Origin: Metarhizium brunneum
Lineage: Eukaryota > Ascomycota > Sordariomycetes > Hypocreales > Clavicipitaceae
Assembly: GCF_013426205.1 (NCBI RefSeq)
Contig: NC_089426.1
Span: 4,216,001-4,280,000, forward strand
Direction of reading: 5' to 3'
DNA length: 64,000 nucleotides
Below, piece after piece: positions 58,476-64,000 of the stretch. Under the pieces are notes generated by a model. It saw only the letters and a program-made list of their open reading frames with translations, was not told the origin of the DNA and did no database searches. Position numbers and translations under genes: made by a program. Within the stretch, counting starts at the first letter, position 1. Every line of letters begins with the position of its first letter.

Positions 58476-60263
58476 CTAGCTGTTACTACCTAGAAGCTGC
58501 CTGATATCTTGAATCGTATCCCAAAGGTCTGGTCGGGGGCTAGTAGCACCGCCGCCGCTTGCCGTGTTTCCCGTGCCGTCGAGATACATGTGCAGCAGGG
58601 CGGGCGCACACTTCATATGAAACGCGCCATGCTTGTGGCAAGGCGTGCAATCTTGTGTCTGGTGAATGCCCAGGATGGACTTGATCCTCTGCAGCACTTG
58701 ACAACTGACGTGGATCAGCATCTCGACCTGCAGGTTGGGGTGGCCGTCGAGACTGAATCCACCAATCCGGATGTTTGGTAAGACAAAAGGTTCCATTCTC
58801 TTGGGATCAGCCATCGGAGGTAGAGATGCTGAACCCAACATCTGTGGCCCTTGCGCCATTCGCGACGCATCATGGCGCAATCCGGCTTGTCGGTATCGTT
58901 GCTCTCGTTGTGAAAAAAGGGCGTCCTGAATGGTGGCAAACACCATTTCGTAGCCTTGCAATAGCCACATGTAGCACGTCATGACGGTAAAAGCATAAGG
59001 TATGCCAAATGATCCCTGCCGTCGATGGCAGGACCGACAGGCTGCTGCTGTGCCGGCTACCATCGGTGGCGGGGTGGACAACGGCTCGTGGTGTTTTGCA
59101 TTTGGTAACTGAGTAGTCTTTCCGTCAACTTTATCATTGTGGATGAGAAGTTCCAACATGTGCGTCTCGTCGCTTGCCCTACTGTCGCCAAAGAGCAATT
59201 CGGTCTCGTTGGGAGAGTCCACATACGAGTATTCCGAGTTGGATGGCGAGCAAGGCTGTTGTTGCTGGTCTTCTTGTTGCGCCATGGAAGACTCTAGTCG
59301 CTCGAGAATCTCAAGAAATATCTGCGAGCTCTGGAGCAGTATCCCAATAATGTTCTTGGCGGCGTAAGAGTCTGTTTTGGCACCATCACCGGCGCTGACC
59401 GGAGCAGGCGTCGAGTAGCTTAATATATCCTCGAGCGATGCGGGGGCACCGCCCGTCTTGCCAAAGTATCTCATGAGTCTCGAGCTCAACTCGGACAGCT
59501 GATGTAGGCACTCGTCCTTGTCCTTGTCTTTATCCTTTTCCTTGTCGGCGTCGGAGCTTCCATCTGTCAACTTGCTGTTCTTGGTCGAAGTAACCATATC
59601 ATCGGGGCCATCATCGAACCGGTTGGCCAGACTACCCTGCCCTGGTCCACGGCCGAATGTCGCGTTAAAGTTTGGCATCCCGGAATCGAAGCTCTCGTCG
59701 AGTTCAAAAGAAATGCCAGTTCCGGAGCCCACGTCTCTGTCGGCTGGTGTTGTGATTGGGATGGGAAAGGGTTCCATCCTGGAGGTGGCATTGATATCGG
59801 TGTAATCGAAATCTATAGTCCGTCGGCGCCAGTCCCTCGAAGCAGGGCGTGCCTGGCTGGGCAGTTTCTGACTCCGCGATGGCGCGCCGACGGAAAGCCG
59901 GCCTTGGTCGGCTTGTTGTGACGGCATTGCCAGACTAAAGGGAGGGTGGGAATTCTGATCTTGGAAAGGCCCATCTCTAGGTACGGCTGGACCGTTGCTA
60001 TCAACAGATCGCCGACAGGCATCGACAGACCTATCATAACTACTTCTTCTCAGCGAGGCCCGGCGCATGCGTATAGTTTGCAAGCACTCAGCACCGGCCT
60101 TGATGCGTCGCTCGCACGCCGGCAACACCCCTGGGTTACTGTCAGTGGAGAAATTTGCACCGGACAGCCTTACGCAGCGAAGCTTGTGGCCCCGGCAGCG
60201 GTCACAGGCGCTTCTTCGCGAGTTGATGCTATTGTTGCTGTTGTTGTCGATGCTGCTATTCAT
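58476..60263 (-). CDS. AflR-like Zn2Cys6 regulator lacking one zinc cysteine
   Basis: Intronless; the ATG at 60263 (MNSSIDNN) gives 595 residues. Another in-frame ATG 99 bp upstream is less likely. The N-terminal region reads SACDRCRGHKLRC, then a long loop, then ACERRIKAGAEC. AflR-type clusters normally have CxRCxKAGxxC here; the fifth cysteine is an arginine (codon CGC at 60109-60107, minus strand). The middle holds an aflatoxin-regulator-like C-terminal domain: a helix with LLQSSQIFLEILERLE, then a YAFTVMTCYMWLLQGYE helix and FSLDGHPNLQVEML. A KDKDKDKD run lies near residue 280. It is positioned at the cluster's right end as the pathway-specific activator. With only five zinc ligands, DNA binding could be weakened or lost, unless the base call is wrong. 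Confidence 0.85.
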   Translation of the reverse strand: MNSSIDNNSNNSINSRRSACDRCRGHKLRCVRLSGANFSTDSNPGVLPACERRIKAGAECLQTIRMRRASLRRSSYDRSVDACRRSVDSNGPAVPRDGPFQDQNSHPPFSLAMPSQQADQGRLSVGAPSRSQKLPSQARPASRDWRRRTIDFDYTDINATSRMEPFPIPITTPADRDVGSGTGISFELDESFDSGMPNFNATFGRGPGQGSLANRFDDGPDDMVTSTKNSKLTDGSSDADKEKDKDKDKDECLHQLSELSSRLMRYFGKTGGAPASLEDILSYSTPAPVSAGDGAKTDSYAAKNIIGILLQSSQIFLEILERLESSMAQQEDQQQQPCSPSNSEYSYVDSPNETELLFGDSRASDETHMLELLIHNDKVDGKTTQLPNAKHHEPLSTPPPMVAGTAAACRSCHRRQGSFGIPYAFTVMTCYMWLLQGYEMVFATIQDALFSQREQRYRQAGLRHDASRMAQGPQMLGSASLPPMADPKRMEPFVLPNIRIGGFSLDGHPNLQVEMLIHVSCQVLQRIKSILGIHQTQDCTPCHKHGAFHMKCAPALLHMYLDGTGNTASGGGATSPRPDLWDTIQDIRQLLGSNS

Positions 60264-61041
60264 TCTGCTATTAGAACCCGTGGGGGCTGACTTGACAGGT
60301 AACTTATGTATTCTCTCTACAGAGAGTAGTAAAATTCGTATATCATTTGGCAGGGGAAACAAGATAAAGCCAGAGTTGATGGGCTATTATATAACAATAC
60401 GTAGCATAAAAGGCGGCTTGTATTATTAAACTCTGAGACGTGTAGCGTCTTGTAGTCTCCCCGAGACACCACAGGGCTTTGCTGGCTGGCATCTTAACCT
60501 CAAACCCGTTATTCATACGAGGACAACCTATTTGCTTGTGCTATTTCTATTTGACTTTGCCTCCGGCACGAGAATTCCGCCAACCCGCGATTATCTAGCC
60601 AGTAAGAGGCCCTAGTACTTCAAGTGCTGGGGCCACACGGAGCAGTGTAGACCTATTTGACCGCCCTGCATATGGCCGCCCCCTAGCCTTTAATGCATAA
60701 TACCTGCGCAGGCCGTGAGTAGGGTGTGATTCGCTGAACCGGACTACCTCCGAAGTCTAGCACTTACTTATCCTAGGTAAATCTACATGTAATGCTAGGC
60801 AGCATCCCGTAATGCGAGGCAACGTAGACAACACAATAGCAGCGTTGGTTATAGGAGGTGGCGCCTCTCTTAATTAATCAAAGCTAATAGCCGTCACTGC
60901 TTCCTGGTCTAGAGCCATAACATCCCTGTAATATCTATCGCATTCCACTTTTTATTACGCAATCTTGCATTTCAGTGGCCTTATAGAGATGTTTTTTCTG
61001 TCCATTGTTCGTTGCTTTGCGGCGAAACGGAACTAACTACC
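60264..61041. other. Regulator upstream region
   Basis: Upstream region of the AflR-like gene, then sequence with no gene or recognised motif up to the solo LTR. Confidence 0.5.
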
Positions 61042-61288
61042 TGGTACACGCAGAAAGCCCAACAAGATCGCGAGCGCAATAACGAGGCACTGCGATCGAG
61101 GACGTATTAGTTACACAACTAGAACACGTGCCTGGGTAAGAGTTCTAGGCACGGGTGTTCCTTTTATGTATATAAAGAGGTTATTAGTCCCTCCCTTCCC
61201 CTTGGAGAACCAGGGACCTTGGAGACCCTACGATATTATTATTGAATCTAGCCCTTTGCTTCAAGTCCTCTATTTAGCCCTTTTCACA
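61042..61288 (+). mobile_element. Solo LTR copy 2
   Basis: It begins TGGTACACGC and ends TTTTCACA, with the same internal TATATAAAG, GAACACGTGCC and TTATTATTGAAT segments as the copy at 13.3 kb (opposite strand). A perfect 5-bp target duplication, CTACC, flanks it at 61037-61041 and 61289-61293. It is more diverged, with many C/T and G/A differences. No internal retroelement sequence adjoins it. Confidence 0.85.
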
Positions 61289-62130
61289 CTACCTGGGATA
61301 AGTCATATTACAGGGCAAGTGAAAAAATACGAATAAATCGAATATAATGCGAATACAAAGCAACGAACAACGTTTAGTTAAAACAAGGTCTTATAGTTTA
61401 GCGACCTTGCAAATAGTAATCAGATTAGAGACTATCAACCATGATAAATTGAAGCAGGCTTCTTAGTCGCTCTGGCCATCAGCAAAGACAAGATTAGTCT
61501 CCAAGCTCACATGCAGACTTCACTTTCTCCATGTCGTCGCGAACCAACAAAGTGGTGGGCGTGTTAGCATTTCGAGCCCCTTGTTGTTACCAATCCCTAA
61601 ATACTAATGATAGACCTTCCTCTGGGCTTGTTGTTCTTGGAATTCAAACATGAAGTATGGCACGAGATAGGGACACAATACCCGAATTCTGTTGCGACTT
61701 AATCCGGTATTCCTATAATGTCTGGACAGTAACTACTAGCTCTGGGCTGCCCGTTATTTCTGGCCAGGCTGGTGTGATCTGAAGCAAGGCACATGATTGC
61801 ATAATCCCCCACATGTCGCAGGCATTCCCAGCTGGCTTCTCGGAAAGGCTCAAGCCACGCCACGTCTCAAGAAGCTTCTTGGGGACTTCTGTATTATTTC
61901 CCCACACGTGTCCCGTGTCCTGTGTCCCGCCTGTAATTTAAACTATTCTCCATGCCGTCATGTCCGGATCGTCTACTTCTGCTCCTCGTAGAGCTGTCAC
62001 CTTACATTCTATTACTCGCTCTTGGATTACTTCATGGCGTGCTTTTGTGACCTTAATATTTTAGCGCCAGCACGAGCGTGACAGTCTTGTAAATAGTAGC
62101 AAGAAGTGTTTATCACGAGTCCTGATTGCC
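61289..62130. other. Gene-free, possibly decayed
   Basis: No gene recognised. Short open frames near 61.7-62.0 kb on both strands have no clear domain. It may be more of the degraded sequence around the amidase remnant. Confidence 0.45.
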
Positions 62131-64000
62131 TCAGTAGTTCATCTTGTGGTCCGTGAACATGCTGCGCCCTGTGAGAACTACTGTTGGCCAATTAGCTCGC
62201 TCAAGAGCATTCCTCACCAGGTTGACAAACCGCAAGTCACTGCCTAGATTAACATTATCAGTTTTTCTTTTATACAAATACACTTGCAGAACTGACCGGG
62301 AACGCCGATAATTATACCCACGAACGGAAGTTGCTCAATACGCCTGGTCACTCTCGATTCGTAAGCTATGTGTCCAACTTGTGAATAATGCAACAGGTTA
62401 GCATGGGTCTGCAGTAAACGTATATTGGATAGGACTCACTCGGGCTAACCAGCTGTGGTAGCCCGTGGACAGAAGCAATGTAGTTCCAGGTAAAAGCAGC
62501 CACTGGCCCTGGGGAACTGTGCAGAACTTAGCCACCTTATCCAGAAACGTAGTAAGAGACGAGGGGACTAGTTGTTCGCATCGTCACGAGACTTGGGCAA
62601 AATATTGCCGCAAGGAATAAACATGATAGCCGATGTACCGCCATTCTGAGTAGCGTATAGGACGTTTGCTTTAAACTAACGACGATAAACCTCGACGTCT
62701 CCCAGAGACTTGTCTTTCATCTCCTTGGTCACTTCAGCGCCTCGTTTACTGTAGAGGGTGAGTGCGTATCCTAACCTGAGGCATTGAAGTGGAACAAATC
62801 ATTTCCACCGCATGTAAGGGCCCACGTAAACTGGTTTGCCAAATTTTTTCTCGTATTCGTTCCGGAAGTCGTCGAACTCGTGGTATCCGTCATAGTACAA
62901 CGGATTGTAAGCAGCCTGAGTTATGTTAGTCATTTCGCTGTAGCGGGTGTTATAGAGCAAGCCAGTTAAAACCTTGTCTCAGAACTCCTCTATGGTCTTC
63001 CCATTTACTTCATCTGGAGGACATTAGCGCCATCGATTGGCGATGCTCATCTTTATCACCTTGATTCCCAGGTAGGCTTCCAAATGGCCGACGAAGCGAT
63101 CAACCAACGCTTGTTACTTCGAGTTAGCCATTGGAAAAATGTCTTCTGGGTAAAGTATTTCTGTGGGAAACTAATGCATTATTCGTTGTAGCTACCATGC
63201 CCGTCAATAGCTCTAGGTAAGGTAATAACAATTTTGTTGTCATCCTTTGCTCCAACGCTCGAAATCGTCCTCTTGACAAGTTTCTGCATTTCATCCATGG
63301 TTCTGGAAAGCAGCCCGATAGTACCCATAAACCTTGCCACGGAGTAAGCCATATATCCAAAGTGACGGAAGAGGGCGCAGATCTGTAAGCTGCGTACACA
63401 CCCTCCAGCGTTTTTCTTTCCATGTCGTATAGAGACCGAAAAGTCCGCACCACGCTGCAGGCCATCGAATACTTCCAGTAGCACAAGCACTGGTCAGTTT
63501 TTTGTTGCAAGATCAGGGAGAAAACACCTACTGTCTGTTCCAACGGAATAGTCTGGCCAATCGTATGCGGCAAGGCTTGTTGCCCCCCCTGTCGTACTTC
63601 CAGATGGGCTCTGGTAGCCATCACCTCGGAGGTTGAATGGGGCATGGAAGTCGATCTATCGATCCGTTGCCTCCTTTGAAGAGGCCAAAGAGCACATTGT
63701 TTTCTTACCTACAAAAACGGCACCAAGATGGATGAGTGTCTTCACGTACGCGGCCGTTTCGTTCTCGGGTTTTCCATCGTGTTACTCGCACCAGGCACGA
63801 TTTGACTGGGTTGTCATTATACCTGACAGTCTGAAATTGCCTTTCATGCTGAACTGCGGTATGGCGAGGGGTTTTGATGGGATTCTCTTGTTGTACGGTC
63901 GACTGGGCACCGCGACTGCGGTCCCAATCCCACCCGGGCGCACATCAAGGGGGTAGAACTCATGTGACCTTTTCCGGGAAGGGAAGAGGGACGTGGCAAA
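62131..64000 (-). pseudogene. Decayed fungal amidase, runs off the window
   Basis: Read on the minus strand, order and content match a fungal amidase-signature protein: PENETAAYVKTLIHLGAV, then [18 protein letters not shown] with a glycine/serine-rich segment continuing YSVGTD across an intron, GSIRWPAAWCGLFG, GTIGLLSRTMDEMQKLVK, QAAYNPLYYDGYHEFDDF, ESRVTRRIEQLPFVGIIIG and a C-terminal PTVVLTGRSMF before the stop at 62131. In-frame stops interrupt it at 63784-63782 (TAA), 62981-62979 (TGA), 62801-62799 (TGA), 62678-62676 (TAG) and 62570-62568 (TAG), with at least one frameshift near 62.55 kb. Two of the stops sit where tryptophan is expected, consistent with G-to-A type mutation such as RIP. 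The N-terminus lies beyond the window end. It cannot make an active amide hydrolase. Confidence 0.78.

Noticed and set aside
1..64000. CRISPR array, bacterial-type operon signals or rRNA
   Set aside because: No regular repeat-spacer structure or rRNA segment was seen, and the window is clearly eukaryotic.

Overview
The window is from a filamentous ascomycete genome. Genes carry short (about 50-110 bp) GT-AG introns with CTAAC/CTGAC-type branch sites. There are fungus-only families (BYS1, deuterolysin, DUF3500, Zn2Cys6 regulators, PKS-NRPS), solo LTRs, and A+T-rich stretches like RIP-degraded repeats. A hypocrealean, possibly insect-associated, fungus fits the gene content, but that placement is inference.

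Layout. 1-20 kb is gene-poor: a BYS1-type secreted protein (4.2 kb), an old-yellow-enzyme-like oxidoreductase (6.4-7.7 kb), a secreted M35 deuterolysin (8.0-9.1 kb), a small unknown gene split by a solo LTR (13.3-14.1 kb), an unknown secreted protein (16.5-17.3 kb) and a secreted cytochrome-domain protein (19.0-19.8 kb), the last two either side of A+T-rich DNA. 20.4-27.9 kb is the left arm of a polyketide-nonribosomal peptide cluster: alpha/beta hydrolase, Diels-Alderase-family protein, trans-acting enoyl reductase and a P450. 28.2-36.8 kb is an island of different character: DUF3500 protein, FAH-family hydrolase, a 118-residue orphan, an FAD monooxygenase and a Zn2Cys6 regulator. 38.6 kb has a small cysteine-containing secreted protein. 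40.5-60.3 kb is the right arm: a second P450, a 4060-residue PKS-NRPS, a short-chain dehydrogenase and an AflR-like regulator. 61.0-64.0 kb holds another solo LTR and a decayed amidase gene running off the window.

How the genes fit together. The PKS has KS, AT, DH, MT, KR and ACP but no convincing ER, matching the separate enoyl reductase. The NRPS half (C-A-T-R) ends in a reductase with its Ser/Tyr/Lys triad, predicting release of an aminoacyl-polyketide aldehyde. With the hydrolase, Diels-Alderase-family protein and P450s this is the gene set known from cytochalasan clusters. Repeated TCGG elements, often exactly 6 bp apart, lie upstream of the cluster genes on both arms and are the best candidate for a shared regulator site.

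The cluster may be failing: the Diels-Alderase and first P450 each carry one in-frame stop, the FAH gene in the island carries another, and the AflR-like regulator has arginine where a zinc-binding cysteine is expected. The PKS-NRPS itself reads as intact across six exons.
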